A DNA stretch of 64,000 nt, from positions 1,922,001 through 1,986,000 of the forward strand of contig NZ_CP044399.1 in the NCBI RefSeq assembly GCF_008931805.1, in the 5' to 3' direction. Below the pieces are notes generated by a model that was not told where the DNA came from, did no database searches, and worked only from the letters and a program-made list of their open reading frames with translations. Below are positions 43,678 through 54,295 of the stretch, one piece after another. Position 1 is the stretch's first letter, and each line of letters starts with the position of its first letter. The DNA is from Moritella marina ATCC 15381 (lineage in GTDB: Bacteria > Pseudomonadota > Gammaproteobacteria > Enterobacterales > Moritellaceae). A program made the translations under genes and the position numbers.

Positions 43678-46389
43678 TTACTCTTCAGTAGTTTCTTCTG
43701 CGCTGTCAGTAGCATCCGTTGTTGCAGCTGGAACTTCTGTTGGTGCTTCTGCATTTTCTGCATCAACAACAACTGCGTTCTCGTCTACTTCAACTTCATC
43801 GATACGTTGTAAACCAACAACGAGCTCATCTTCACCAGTACGGATTAGACGAACACCTTGCGTGTTACGACCAACAGTAGATACTTCAGAAGCACGTGTT
43901 CTAACTAACGTGCCGCCATTAGTAATAAGCATAATCTCATCACCGTCAAGTACCTGCGTTGCGCCAACAACTTTACCGTTACGTTCACTCACTTTAATTG
44001 ACACAACACCCTTAGTACCGCGACTCTTCGCTGGGTATTCTGCAAGTTCAGTTCGTTTACCGTAACCGTTTTCAGTTGCCGTTAAGATAGCACCATCGTT
44101 CTTCGGTACGATTAGAGAAACAACTTTTTGTTCGCCTTCTAATTTAATACCACGAACACCAGTCGCAGTACGACCCATTGGACGTACACCTTTAAACTTA
44201 ATTTCAGGTTTACCGTCTTCATCTAGAACCGGGTTACCTTCTTCGTCAAGTACTGGTGTTTCTTCAAACTCGCAGAAACGTACTACTTTACCTTCATCCG
44301 AGAACAACATAATGTCGTTAGTACCATCAGTGATATCAACACCAATTAGTTCATTCCCTTCATTTAGGTTAACAGCGATGATACCGCCAGCACGAGGCTT
44401 GCTGTATGCACTTAATGCTGTTTTCTTCACTGTACCGTTCGCCGTTGCCATGAAGACAAACTTATTATCTTCAAATTCAGACACAGGTAGGATCGCAGTA
44501 ATACGCTCACCTTCTTCCAGTGGTAGTAAGTTAACAATTGGTTTACCACGGGCTTGACGACTAGCTAGCGGTAATTGATATACCTTCATCCAGTACAAGC
44601 GACCACGGCTTGAGAAGCACAAAATATGATCATGTGTATTAGCAACTAGCAGACGTTCGATGAAATCTTCTTCTTTCATCTTCGTTGCTGACTTACCTTT
44701 ACCACCACGACGCTGCGCTTCGTAATCAGTAAGTGGTTGATACTTAACATAACCTTCATGAGATAGTGTTACTACAACATCTTCACGTTCAATTAAGTCT
44801 TCTAAGTTAATATCTGCACTGCTTGCTGAAATCTCTGTACGACGTTCGTCACCGAATGCATCTTTTGAAGCTTGTAGCTCTTCAGTGATCACTTCGAGTA
44901 AACGCGTTGGCGTATTCAAGATATATAGTAATTCTGCAATAGCGTCGAGTAGCTCTTTATATTCGTTAAGAATCTTCTCGTGCTCTAGACCTGTTAGTTT
45001 ATGTAAACGTAAGTCTAGGATCGCTTGAGCTTGAATTTCAGTTAAGAAATACGAACCTTCACGAATACCATACTCAGCTTCTAACCATTCAGGACGTGCA
45101 GCATCATCACCAGCACGCTCTAACATTGCAGCGACATCACCTAACTGCCAGCCGCGGCTGATTAAGGCTTGCTTTGCTTCTGCAGATGTAGGCGATTGCT
45201 TAATTAAGGCAATGATTTCATCAATATTTGCTAATGCAATCGCTAACGACTCAAGGATATGAGCACGTTCACGGGCTTTACGCAGTTCAAATACGGTACG
45301 ACGTGTAACAACTTCACGACGGTGACGTAAGAACGCATCTAGCATTTCTTTTAACGTAAAGATTTTTGGCTGGTTGTCGATAAGTGCAACCATGTTGATA
45401 CCAAATACCACTTGCATTTGCGTTTGCGCATACAGGTTGTTTAGTACAACTTCACCAACAGCATCACGTTTAACTTCAACAACCATACGCATACCATCTT
45501 TATCAGATTCGTCACGTAAAGCACTGATGCCTTCAATTTTCTTATCTTTTACAAACTCAGCAATACGCTCAATCAAACGTGCTTTGTTTACTTGGTACGG
45601 CAGTTCGTGAACAACAATTGTTTCACGACCACGATCATTAGTTTCAATCTCTGCGCGAGCGCGGATATGAATTTTACCACGACCAGTACGGTAAGCTTGC
45701 TCGATGCCTGCTTTACCATTAATGATACCGTGTGTTGGGAAATCTGGGCCTGGAATGTATTCCATTAATTCTTCAAGACTTAAGTCTGGATTTTGAATCA
45801 ATGCTAAACAACCATTAATCACCTCACTCAAACTGTGAGGAGGGATATTTGTTGCCATACCTACGGCAATACCAGACGCACCATTAACCAATAGGTTAGG
45901 GATACGCGTTGGCATAACTTCCGGAATGAATTCCGTGCCATCATAGTTGGCTACGTAATCAACCGTTTCCTTGTCTAAATCTGCAAGTAATTCATGCGCA
46001 ATTTTTGACATTCTGATTTCGGTATAACGCATTGCCGCTGCAGAATCGCCATCAACAGAACCGAAGTTACCTTGACCATCAACCAACATGTAGCGCAAAG
46101 AGAAAGGCTGCGCCATACGTACAATAGTGTCATAAACAGCTGTATCACCGTGTGGGTGATATTTACCAATTACATCACCAACAACACGTGCTGATTTTTT
46201 GTATGGTTTGTTCCAGTCATTCTTCAATTCGTTCATCGCGAATAAAACGCGGCGGTGAACTGGCTTTAAACCATCACGAACATCAGGAAGAGCACGACCT
46301 ACGATTACGCTCATTGCGTAATCTAAATAAGAATTTTTTAATTCTTCTTCAATATTGATAGGTGTGATTTCTGTGGCTAAATTACTCAT
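43678..46389 (-). CDS. gyrA: DNA gyrase subunit A
   Basis: A 903-residue GyrA, with the N-terminal breakage-reunion domain (active Tyr in [10 protein letters not shown], position 122 in E. coli numbering) and the C-terminal beta-propeller containing the GyrA box (RRGGKGKSA). The quinolone region reads [11 protein letters not shown], so position 83 is Thr, not Ser as in E. coli, and position 87 is Asp. An acidic insert ([15 protein letters not shown]) lies in the propeller and the C terminus is very acidic. Divergent from ubiG as in many gammaproteobacteria. Confidence 0.98.
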   Translation of the reverse strand: MSNLATEITPINIEEELKNSYLDYAMSVIVGRALPDVRDGLKPVHRRVLFAMNELKNDWNKPYKKSARVVGDVIGKYHPHGDTAVYDTIVRMAQPFSLRYMLVDGQGNFGSVDGDSAAAMRYTEIRMSKIAHELLADLDKETVDYVANYDGTEFIPEVMPTRIPNLLVNGASGIAVGMATNIPPHSLSEVINGCLALIQNPDLSLEELMEYIPGPDFPTHGIINGKAGIEQAYRTGRGKIHIRARAEIETNDRGRETIVVHELPYQVNKARLIERIAEFVKDKKIEGISALRDESDKDGMRMVVEVKRDAVGEVVLNNLYAQTQMQVVFGINMVALIDNQPKIFTLKEMLDAFLRHRREVVTRRTVFELRKARERAHILESLAIALANIDEIIALIKQSPTSAEAKQALISRGWQLGDVAAMLERAGDDAARPEWLEAEYGIREGSYFLTEIQAQAILDLRLHKLTGLEHEKILNEYKELLDAIAELLYILNTPTRLLEVITEELQASKDAFGDERRTEISASSADINLEDLIEREDVVVTLSHEGYVKYQPLTDYEAQRRGGKGKSATKMKEEDFIERLLVANTHDHILCFSSRGRLYWMKVYQLPLASRQARGKPIVNLLPLEEGERITAILPVSEFEDNKFVFMATANGTVKKTALSAYSKPRAGGIIAVNLNEGNELIGVDITDGTNDIMLFSDEGKVVRFCEFEETPVLDEEGNPVLDEDGKPEIKFKGVRPMGRTATGVRGIKLEGEQKVVSLIVPKNDGAILTATENGYGKRTELAEYPAKSRGTKGVVSIKVSERNGKVVGATQVLDGDEIMLITNGGTLVRTRASEVSTVGRNTQGVRLIRTGEDELVVGLQRIDEVEVDENAVVVDAENAEAPTEVPAATTDATDSAEETTEE

Positions 46390-46650
46390 ATAAGCCTTTA
46401 CCCCTAAGTTTTAAATTACTTTTTATTTATATTTTTTAGAGATTCATTCTAGCATAATATTTACCAGCAAATACAATATATAAGAAAATTAACTCGGTTG
46501 GATGGATTTTTATTAGCTGCCTCGCAAATTATTTATTAGCCGACTCATAAATAATACTTCTGAAATCATTTTCTCGTTATATACTGTATCCATATTTTTA
46601 TTTTTCGCCCTATTCTTTTTCACCTTATTAACGTATCAAGAAGATTTTGT

Positions 46651-47349
46651 ATGAATGTAGATAAACAGGAAATCGCTAAATTTGAAGCCATGGCCAGTCG
46701 TTGGTGGGATCCAGCAGGTGACTTCAAGCCATTACATCAAATAAATCCATTACGCTTAGACTACATTGATGAGCGCAGTGGTGGCCTATTTGGCAAAAGA
46801 GTACTTGATGTTGGCTGTGGTGGCGGTATCTTAACGGAAAGTATGGCACGCCGAGGTGCACAAGCATTAGGCGTTGATATGGGTAAAGAACCACTCAATG
46901 TAGCTAAATTGCACGCACTTGAAACCGGTACAGATGTTGAATACCGTCAAGTGTTAATCGAAGAACTTGCCGAAGAACAGCCAAACAGCTTTGATGTCAT
47001 CACTTGTATGGAAATGCTAGAGCATGTGCCAGATCCAGGTTCGGTCATTAATGCCTGCATGCGCCTAGTTAAACCAGGTGGTCATGTATTTTTCTCTACT
47101 ATTAACCGTAATTTAAAATCATATTTATTTATGATTGTCGGTGCTGAAAAAATTATGAAAATGATGCCTAACGGTACACATGACCATAAGAAGTTTATCC
47201 GCCCTTCTGAACTACTACACTGGGTTGACCAATCAGGCTTATACTGTCACCACATGACTGGCCTGCATTATATTCCAGTCGTAGACCAGTTTAAACTTGG
47301 TGAGAATGTCGACGTTAACTATATGCTGCACACACAGCTTATCGATTAG
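46651..47349 (+). CDS. ubiG: ubiquinone biosynthesis O-methyltransferase UbiG
   Basis: A 232-residue SAM methyltransferase that carries out both O-methylations of ubiquinone synthesis. The SAM motif is [20 protein letters not shown], with EMLEHVPDP after it. The start [20 protein letters not shown] is the usual UbiG N terminus. The region between gyrA and ubiG carries the divergent promoters. Confidence 0.97.
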   Translation: MNVDKQEIAKFEAMASRWWDPAGDFKPLHQINPLRLDYIDERSGGLFGKRVLDVGCGGGILTESMARRGAQALGVDMGKEPLNVAKLHALETGTDVEYRQVLIEELAEEQPNSFDVITCMEMLEHVPDPGSVINACMRLVKPGGHVFFSTINRNLKSYLFMIVGAEKIMKMMPNGTHDHKKFIRPSELLHWVDQSGLYCHHMTGLHYIPVVDQFKLGENVDVNYMLHTQLID

Positions 47350-47360
47350 CATCATATTTA

Positions 47361-47391
47361 TTCACCTAACAGCGCCCTGCTGTTGGGTGAA
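47361..47391 (+). terminator. hairpin after ubiG
   Basis: TTCACC-AACAGC pairs with GCTGTT-GGTGAA around a five-base loop, with one mismatch, ending ubiG. Confidence 0.6.
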
Positions 47392-47741
47392 TACTTAACT
47401 AAATAATGTACTAATCCACACGCCCCATAAATACTACAAATCCAGCGATTCTCTCCATTTACACGCCAGTAACCTTCAACCACTTTGTAGGTAATATGAA
47501 ACGACTTGCATATAAAATGACGTAATTGTTAGGAATAACGACCACCTATAAGATTTCCTATATATTACTTGCATGGTAGTTTTATAAACGGATTAGCTGT
47601 AAATATAATCAAATTATTTGAGGATCATCACACAAGCGTGGCAACTCTTTTTTTTCTTTTTTTTTTCACTTTAACTGTTGATTTTTGCTAACCGTAATTG
47701 ATCACTGAGGCCAGAATGTAAGTCGCTACTAACTCACTAAA

Positions 47742-47750
47742 TTATCCACA
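47742..47750 (+). promoter_or_regulatory. DnaA box upstream of nrdA
   Basis: A perfect TTATCCACA lies 156 bases before the nrdA start. In E. coli the nrdAB promoter is controlled by DnaA through such boxes. The 556-base gap here also holds a long T-rich run near 47649-47668 and no ORF I can support. Confidence 0.6.
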
Positions 47751-47820
47751 TGTTATTCAGTTTACTGCTACTTGCCAAAAAGCATTTATGCCTCTATCTT
47801 GTATGCATAAATAAACGGTA

Positions 47821-47836
47821 ACACTACATCTTGTGT
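47821..47836 (+). promoter_or_regulatory. NrdR box upstream of nrdA
   Basis: ACACTACATCTTGTGT fits the NrdR palindrome ACAC-N8-GTGT closely, 70 bases before the nrdA start. A weaker palindrome (AATACTAGTGTT) about 29 bases downstream may be the second box that usually pairs with it. NrdR represses ribonucleotide reductase genes when dATP is high. Confidence 0.65.
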
Positions 47837-47905
47837 ATTAACAAGAATATCAATACTAGTGTTAGTGGCAACATTCTTAACATTGTTTTAAGGTTAGTCA
47901 GCTAA

Positions 47906-50179
47906 ATGAATAAGAATTTACTAGTTACAAAACGCAGCGGTAAACAAGAAACGATCGATCTTGAAAAGATCCATCGTGTGATCAAATGGGCAGCTAAAGG
48001 GTTAGATAATGTATCTGTCTCATTGGTTGAATTGAAATCTCATATTCAGTTTTATGATGGTATTCGTACTGAAGATATACATGAAACCATGATCAAGGCT
48101 GCGGCTGATTTAATTAGTGAAGAGGCGCCAGATTACCAATATCTTGCTGCCCGTTTAGCCGTGTTCCATTTACGTAAAAAAGCCTATGGTAAATTTGAAC
48201 CACCTGCGCTTTATGACCACGTAAAACTCAATGTTGATGCTCAGCGTTACGATGCACATCTACTTGCAGATTACACAGCTGAAGAATTTAAAGAGATGGA
48301 GATGTTTGTTGATCACTGGCGTGACATGAACTTCTCTTACGGTGCGATTAAACAGTTAGAAGGTAAATACCTACTACAAAACCGTATTTCTGGTGAAATC
48401 TTTGAAAGCCCACAATTTCTATATATCTTAGTGGCAGCAAGCTTATTTGCTACTTACGATAAATCAGAACGTATGGACTACATCCGCCGTTTCTACGAAG
48501 CAACATCAAGCTTTAAGATCTCACTACCAACACCTATTATGGCTGGCGTACGAACCCCTACTCGTCAATTCAGTTCATGTGTATTGATTGAGTGCGACGA
48601 TAGCCTTGACTCAATCAATGCTGTATCTAACTCTATTGTTAAATATGTATCACAACGTGCTGGTATCGGTATCAATGCAGGTCGTATTCGTGCACTAGGT
48701 AGCTCTATCCGCGGTGGTGAAGCATTCCACACCGGTTGTATTCCATTCTACAAACACTTCCAGACAGCCGTTAAATCGTGCTCTCAAGGTGGCGTTCGAG
48801 GTGGTGCTGCAACATTGTTCTATCCGCTATGGCATTTAGAAGTTGAGTCACTATTAGTACTTAAAAATAACCGTGGTGTTGAAGAAAACCGTGTACGTCA
48901 TTTAGACTACGGCGTACAAATTAACCGTTTAATGTACCAACGTTTAATCGATAATAAAGACATTAGCTTATTTAGCCCATCTGATGTTGATGGTTTATAC
49001 GATGCATTCTTCCAAGATCAGGATGAATTTGAACGTCTATATACGCTTTACGAGCAAGACCCATCGATTCGTAAGCAGACGATTAAAGCAAGCGAGCTAT
49101 TTGGCTTAGTGATGCAAGAACGTGCAAGTACAGGTCGTATCTACATCCAACACGTAGATCACTGTAATACACACAGCCCATTCGACCCGGCTGTAGCACC
49201 TGTAAGACAAAGTAACTTATGTCTTGAAATTGCGCTACCAACAAAACCAATGCAACACCCAGGTGATGAAGAAGGCGAGATCGCACTTTGTACACTTTCT
49301 GCATTCAACCTTGGGGCAATTAAAGACTTAAGCGAATTAGAAAACCTTGCTGACTTAGCAGTACGTGCACTTGATAGCTTACTTGATTACCAAGACTACC
49401 CAATGCCAGCGGCTGAAAAATCAACAATGGCACGTCGTTCATTAGGTATAGGTGTAATTAACTATGCATACTATCTTGCTAAAAACGGTGTTAAATACTC
49501 AGACGGTAGTGCAAACAACTTAACGCACAGAACATTTGAAGCGATTCAATTCTATCTATTGAAAGCATCTATGAACTTGTCGAAAGAGCAAGGTCCATGT
49601 TTAGCATTTAACGAAACGACTTACTCACAAGGTATCTTACCGATTGATACTTATAAGTCAGCGTTAGATGAAATTTGTGATGAAGAATTGCACCTAGATT
49701 GGGAAACACTACGTAGCGAAATTAAAGAACACGGCTTACGTAACTCAACGCTAACAGCATTGATGCCATCAGAAACATCAAGTCAGATTTCAAATGCGAC
49801 AAACGGTATTGAGCCTCCACGTGGTTTAATCAGTATTAAAGCAAGTAAAGACGGTATCTTGAAACAAGTTGTGCCTGATTACGAAAATCTACGTGATAAC
49901 TACGAACTACTTTGGAATATTCCAAATAACACGGGTTATTTACAACTTGTTGGTTTGATGCAGAAGTTTGTTGACCAAGCGATTTCATCAAATACTAACT
50001 ACGATCCACAACGCTTTCCAGGCCAAAAAGTGCCGATGACAACGTTGTTAACGGACTTGATGCTCGCGTATAAGTACGGCTTAAAAACGCTTTACTACCA
50101 TAACACACGCGATGGCGCATCAGACGTTGATGTAGTTAAAGAAGACGAAGGTTGTGAAGGCGGCGCATGTAAGATCTAA
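47906..50179 (+). CDS. nrdA: ribonucleotide reductase class Ia, alpha subunit
   Basis: A 757-residue NrdA that reduces ribonucleoside diphosphates. An N-terminal ATP-cone is followed by the catalytic barrel with Cys residues in SSCVLIECD, NLCLEIALP and CTLSAFN, and a C-terminal redox pair in EGCEGGACKI. It leads the nrdA-nrdB-yfaE operon. Confidence 0.98.
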   Translation: MNKNLLVTKRSGKQETIDLEKIHRVIKWAAKGLDNVSVSLVELKSHIQFYDGIRTEDIHETMIKAAADLISEEAPDYQYLAARLAVFHLRKKAYGKFEPPALYDHVKLNVDAQRYDAHLLADYTAEEFKEMEMFVDHWRDMNFSYGAIKQLEGKYLLQNRISGEIFESPQFLYILVAASLFATYDKSERMDYIRRFYEATSSFKISLPTPIMAGVRTPTRQFSSCVLIECDDSLDSINAVSNSIVKYVSQRAGIGINAGRIRALGSSIRGGEAFHTGCIPFYKHFQTAVKSCSQGGVRGGAATLFYPLWHLEVESLLVLKNNRGVEENRVRHLDYGVQINRLMYQRLIDNKDISLFSPSDVDGLYDAFFQDQDEFERLYTLYEQDPSIRKQTIKASELFGLVMQERASTGRIYIQHVDHCNTHSPFDPAVAPVRQSNLCLEIALPTKPMQHPGDEEGEIALCTLSAFNLGAIKDLSELENLADLAVRALDSLLDYQDYPMPAAEKSTMARRSLGIGVINYAYYLAKNGVKYSDGSANNLTHRTFEAIQFYLLKASMNLSKEQGPCLAFNETTYSQGILPIDTYKSALDEICDEELHLDWETLRSEIKEHGLRNSTLTALMPSETSSQISNATNGIEPPRGLISIKASKDGILKQVVPDYENLRDNYELLWNIPNNTGYLQLVGLMQKFVDQAISSNTNYDPQRFPGQKVPMTTLLTDLMLAYKYGLKTLYYHNTRDGASDVDVVKEDEGCEGGACKI

Positions 50180-50218
50180 ATGATCGCATTACATTAACCG
50201 TATCCCCCCCCTTTTTTC

Positions 50219-50246
50219 ATTTGGCAGCTTAATTAGGCTGCCAAAT
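50219..50246 (+). terminator. hairpin between nrdA and nrdB
   Basis: ATTTGGCAGC pairs with GCTGCCAAAT around an eight-base loop, preceded by a C-run and T-run. It lies before the nrdB ribosome-binding site and could lower nrdB transcription or protect the nrdA end. Confidence 0.55.
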
Positions 50247-50271
50247 TTTATGTATTAAACAGAGATGACCA

Positions 50272-51402
50272 ATGAGCTACACTACTTTTAGCCAAACTAA
50301 GAATGATCAATTAAAAGAACCAATGTTTTTCGGCCAACCCGTTAACGTGGCTCGTTATGATCAACAAAAACATGAAATTTTTGAAAAACTGATTGAACGT
50401 CAGTTATCATTTTTTTGGCGACCTGAAGAAGTAGATGTAAGTAAAGACCGCATTGATTATCAACAATTATCTGATCACGAAAAACACATTTTCATCAGTA
50501 ATCTAAAATACCAAACATTATTAGACAGTATTCAAGGTCGCTCTCCTAACGTTGCCTTTTTACCACTGGTTTCATTACCAGAAGTAGAAACATGGATTGA
50601 AACATGGTCATTCAGTGAAACGATTCACTCTCGCTCATACACGCACATCATTCGTAATATCGTAAATGATCCTGCAGAAGTGTTCGATGATATTGTTGCG
50701 AATGAAGAAATCCTGAAACGCGCTAAAGATATTGCGGGTTACTACGATGACTTAATCAATGCAACTCAGCAATTACATCAATTTGGTGAAGGTACGCACG
50801 TCATTAATGGCGAAACAATCGTAATTAAAAAACGTGACGTAAAAAAGAAATTATACCTTGCTATGGTATCGGTAAACGTACTTGAAGCCGTACGTTTCTA
50901 TGTTAGTTTTGCTTGTTCTTTCGCTTTCGCTGAACGTGAATTAATGGAAGGTAATGCTAAAATCATCAAACTTATTGCACGTGATGAAGCATTACACTTA
51001 ACCAGTACACAGCACATTCTAAACTTGATGGCTGACGGTAAAGATGATCCAGAGATGCAAGAAATCTCAATGGAGTGTTTCCAAGAAACACAGCAAATCT
51101 TTATTGATGCCGCACAACAAGAAAAAGAATGGGCAGAGTATTTATTCCAAGATGGCTCAATGATTGGTTTAAATAAAGACATTCTTTGTGATTATGTTGA
51201 GTACATTACTAATACACGTATGGCGGCAGTTGGTTTACCAACCGCGTTTGAAGTAAAAAGCAATCCACTACCATGGATCAACGCTTGGTTAGTATCTGAT
51301 AACGTGCAAGTTGCACCACAAGAGTCAGAAATCAGTTCATACTTAGTGGGCCAGATTAACGCTGAAATCAACCAAGATGATATCGGTACATTCGTTCTAT
51401 AA
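50272..51402 (+). CDS. nrdB: ribonucleotide reductase class Ia, beta subunit
   Basis: A 376-residue NrdB holding the di-iron tyrosyl radical. Iron ligands are in [13 protein letters not shown] and [17 protein letters not shown], with the radical Tyr in the first. The stop overlaps the yfaE start by one base. Confidence 0.98.
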   Translation: MSYTTFSQTKNDQLKEPMFFGQPVNVARYDQQKHEIFEKLIERQLSFFWRPEEVDVSKDRIDYQQLSDHEKHIFISNLKYQTLLDSIQGRSPNVAFLPLVSLPEVETWIETWSFSETIHSRSYTHIIRNIVNDPAEVFDDIVANEEILKRAKDIAGYYDDLINATQQLHQFGEGTHVINGETIVIKKRDVKKKLYLAMVSVNVLEAVRFYVSFACSFAFAERELMEGNAKIIKLIARDEALHLTSTQHILNLMADGKDDPEMQEISMECFQETQQIFIDAAQQEKEWAEYLFQDGSMIGLNKDILCDYVEYITNTRMAAVGLPTAFEVKSNPLPWINAWLVSDNVQVAPQESEISSYLVGQINAEINQDDIGTFVL

Positions 51403-51677
51403 TGTCAAAGACTCTAAGAACAGATTCTGGGAGCTATCAGGTTTTACCACAAGATAGCTCGCTACTTGATACGCTTGAGCGTACTGGTCATGAAATTGAA
51501 TACCAGTGTCGCCAAGGCTATTGTGGTGCTTGCAGAACAACGCTTACATCAGGATCAGTTACTTATACGAGTGAACCATTAGCTGCTGTAGCACCCGGCT
51601 CTATATTACCTTGCTGCTGCAAAGCTAATGGTGATATTACACTTGCAGTTATAGCAACTACGACAGTGACAGCATAA
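51402..51677 (+). CDS. yfaE: 2Fe-2S ferredoxin YfaE-like, NrdB maintenance
   Basis: A 91-residue plant-type ferredoxin. The cluster Cys are in YQCRQGYCGACRTTL and PCCCK. YfaE re-reduces NrdB so the tyrosyl radical can be rebuilt. Position directly after nrdB is typical. Confidence 0.92.
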   Translation: MSKTLRTDSGSYQVLPQDSSLLDTLERTGHEIEYQCRQGYCGACRTTLTSGSVTYTSEPLAAVAPGSILPCCCKANGDITLAVIATTTVTA

Positions 51678-51725
51678 TATACTTAGTAGTTGTAAATTAA
51701 CTCGTATTAACACCTATAAAGCATC

Positions 51726-51757
51726 AAGCCTTAACGTGAACAACCACGTTGAGGCTT
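51726..51757 (+). terminator. terminator of the nrd operon
   Basis: AAGCCTTAACGTG pairs with CACGTTGAGGCTT around a six-base loop, then TTTTTT. Confidence 0.85.
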
Positions 51758-51956
51758 TTTTATATCGTGATCAAACCTTGATTTAAACACCTCTTATTAA
51801 TCATATTTCAATAACTTACAAGATTGAGTGTGATTTACTTTGCAAAACCATAAAACCTTACCCATACTCCTTTCAATAGCACACAATAACTCTCAGAACC
51901 TATTAAGCAGTACACCTTAAACCTATAAGTATTACATCTTAAAATAGGACAGCTTT

Positions 51957-52799
51957 ATGTTAGATGATTTAGTTGGTATCGGAATGCGTCCAGCACATTA
52001 TGAGCAACTCACCAATAAACACGTCGATATTGGCTGGCTCGAAGTGCACAGTGAAAATCACTTCGAGATTAACTCTGAGGCGACTTATTATTTAGATAAA
52101 GCCAGTGAACGCTATCCAATCAGTTTACACGGTGTGGGCTTAGCGCTTTCTTCTCACGAATTACTTGATCCCTTGCATGTGCATAATATTAAAAAACTTA
52201 TCGACAGATATAAACCATTCTCAGTGTCTGAACATTTGGGGTGGAGTTCTATTGCGGGTCAACATTACAGTGATATGTCACCGATATCCTACACTGAAGA
52301 AAACTTAAAACATGTGATAGCGCGTGTTGCTCAAGTGCAACACATTTTAGGCCAGTCGATTGCGATTGAAAACCCTGCTTGTTATAGCAAACACAAAAAT
52401 AATACATTAACTGAAGCTGCTTTTCTGACTGAACTACAAGCCGCGACTAATTGCACGATATTACTTGATATCAATAATGTACATATCAGCAGCCACCAGC
52501 TCGAATTCAACCCTTACGATTACTTAGCGTCAATGCCAAATCACATAGTCAGTGAGATCCACCTTTCAGGTAGTAATAAATTGTTACAAAATAATCGAAT
52601 CACATTTGACCAAGAACATGGCCAGAAAGTAACACCTGAAGTATGGCAACTGTTTGAATATTATTTGCAGCATTGTAACACTATCCCAACCTTAATTGAG
52701 TGGGACACCAATATACCAAGGCTTAGCGAGCTTTTACGTGAAGCATATACGGCTCAAAAAATGATCGTTAAATCACAACGTTTTAAAAACGCCTGCTAG
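51957..52799 (+). CDS. MNIO (DUF692) multinuclear iron oxidase-like protein, orphan
   Basis: A 280-residue TIM-barrel protein of the DUF692/UPF0276 family, now called MNIO. It starts LVGIGMRPAHYEQLTNKHVD and has EVHSENHFE, SLHGVGLALSS, SEHLGW, IENPACY, LLDINNVHIS and EIHLSG, which carry the His, Glu and Asp metal ligands. Relatives modify Cys in small peptides such as methanobactin or bufferin precursors. No BufA- or BufC-like gene lies beside it, so its substrate must be elsewhere or very small. Confidence 0.88.
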   Translation: MLDDLVGIGMRPAHYEQLTNKHVDIGWLEVHSENHFEINSEATYYLDKASERYPISLHGVGLALSSHELLDPLHVHNIKKLIDRYKPFSVSEHLGWSSIAGQHYSDMSPISYTEENLKHVIARVAQVQHILGQSIAIENPACYSKHKNNTLTEAAFLTELQAATNCTILLDINNVHISSHQLEFNPYDYLASMPNHIVSEIHLSGSNKLLQNNRITFDQEHGQKVTPEVWQLFEYYLQHCNTIPTLIEWDTNIPRLSELLREAYTAQKMIVKSQRFKNAC

Positions 52800-52987
52800 T
52801 ACGCTAGTAAGAACCTATTTCAGCTTCCTATGGCGCACATCGATGGCCATAGAAAACTAAAATAGTAAAACACTAGAACCATGCATGCTACTCGTCACTA
52901 ACTCCCCATCACTCACAGACAACTGTGTTAACATTCTTGCATCTTGACTACCTTGAGACATACCAATAAGGATCACTTTATCCGCTA

Positions 52988-54271
52988 TTAACTCGCCTGC
53001 TTAATTGGCTGTGCTTGATTTTTTATACTCGCGACCTGCGCCACATGCTCTTCATGGCCATAACAAATACCATGGCATATTTGCGACAAGGCATGTTCCG
53101 CGCGGCCATTACTACTGAGTTGATGTGGGATACGTAAAATAACTTCAACAGAATCTTTATTACCTGCTAAAACTAAAAAAAGTGCAGTGGTATTAAAATA
53201 CGGTGGAATAAAAAATACACTCGTGCAATTAAAGCCTGCAGCGCTATACTCATCAACCTTAAGAAAACCGAGATTAGAAATAATCCCAGAAGTACGGTAC
53301 TGCCCTGTTTCTTGACGCTTTAATGCCAGTTTATCATTGAACTTTTTCAACCAATTTAGCGGCACCCAATTTAAGACATTAAGTGTCGGGATACCGGCAA
53401 ACTGTGGCATTCTCGCATGTTCTAGGTCTGCTATTTTAAGCCTAATTTGTTTAGCCCAATCAGCTGTTGTAGTCATCGGGGATACTTGCATTAATAATCC
53501 ACCAGTCAAATTACCCGTCGAGACAATGTCAGTATCATGCATACGTAAATCGACTGGTAATTGAATACGCACAGGCGAATCTGAATAAATATTAGCTAAC
53601 TTGGCAACACTGATACCTGCATTGGCCAATACCTGTTTATAACTACCGGGCAAAGTACGACGTAGCCAAGATGAACCAAAGTCTCGCCCAAGCGGAACAC
53701 CTGTGGGAGCCGCAACAGTATCACTGACTTTGTCACCCGGCAACGAGGTCACTGACTTAGCAAGATCAACATCACGCACAAAGCTATTATCACCTTGCAA
53801 AGTCTGCTGTCGTAATGCACGTAGCACTTCATCTGCAAATGTTTTAGTGCCACGCCCATCCATTACCGCATGATGTGTTCTAAATATAATATGGTGTTTA
53901 CCACTTGCTTCACCGATGACCAGTAATACTTCACATCCCGTACTGGTTTTAACATCTAAAGGGCGATTTAAGAATGGCGCAGCTTCATCACTCATACCAT
54001 CCCAGTTTAAGCCGCGGATCACTTCCAACTGCGTCGTGATTCCGGCGTCAGACCAATGACTAAAACCAAGTTTTCCAGACAGTCTAAATCGTGTGCCTTG
54101 TAAAGATTCAGAAGCTTGAGTGACGGCTTTTTGCCAGGCCGCTATATCAATATCGCCTTGTCCTTCCAGTACCATCTGATTAACAACACAGGTCGCTGTT
54201 TCTTCGGCATTAAAATCATCACAGCTAATATAAAAACGCTCTGTTGGTGAAAGTTTACGTTTAAACGTCAT
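52988..54271 (-). CDS. condensation/acyltransferase-domain protein (HHxxxDG)
   Basis: A 427-residue chloramphenicol-acetyltransferase-fold protein of the condensation, wax-synthase-like group. The start LSPTERFYISCDDFNAEETA and the active site FRTHHAVMDGRGTKTFADE show the HHxxxDG motif complete, with the second His as general base. It lacks carrier or adenylation domains, so it would act in trans. It is the last gene of the operon, 24 bases after the RND permease gene. Confidence 0.75.
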   Translation of the reverse strand: MTFKRKLSPTERFYISCDDFNAEETATCVVNQMVLEGQGDIDIAAWQKAVTQASESLQGTRFRLSGKLGFSHWSDAGITTQLEVIRGLNWDGMSDEAAPFLNRPLDVKTSTGCEVLLVIGEASGKHHIIFRTHHAVMDGRGTKTFADEVLRALRQQTLQGDNSFVRDVDLAKSVTSLPGDKVSDTVAAPTGVPLGRDFGSSWLRRTLPGSYKQVLANAGISVAKLANIYSDSPVRIQLPVDLRMHDTDIVSTGNLTGGLLMQVSPMTTTADWAKQIRLKIADLEHARMPQFAGIPTLNVLNWVPLNWLKKFNDKLALKRQETGQYRTSGIISNLGFLKVDEYSAAGFNCTSVFFIPPYFNTTALFLVLAGNKDSVEVILRIPHQLSSNGRAEHALSQICHGICYGHEEHVAQVASIKNQAQPIKQAS

Positions 54272-54295
54272 CGTTCCTCCTTGAACTTAAGATGG

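Noticed and set aside
43678-46389. GyrA Thr83 as an acquired quinolone-resistance mutation
   Set aside because: Thr at this position is natural in several bacteria; without a sister sequence it cannot be called a mutation.
47640-47670. Long T-rich run as a terminator or RNA gene
   Set aside because: No stem precedes it; it is probably an upstream promoter element or simple sequence.
52800-52987. Minus-strand frame reading about 40 codons past the condensation gene
   Set aside because: It continues from coding-like sequence (IGMSQGSQDARML) but is short, has no good start and matches nothing I recognise. It may be a remnant, but I cannot support a gene.
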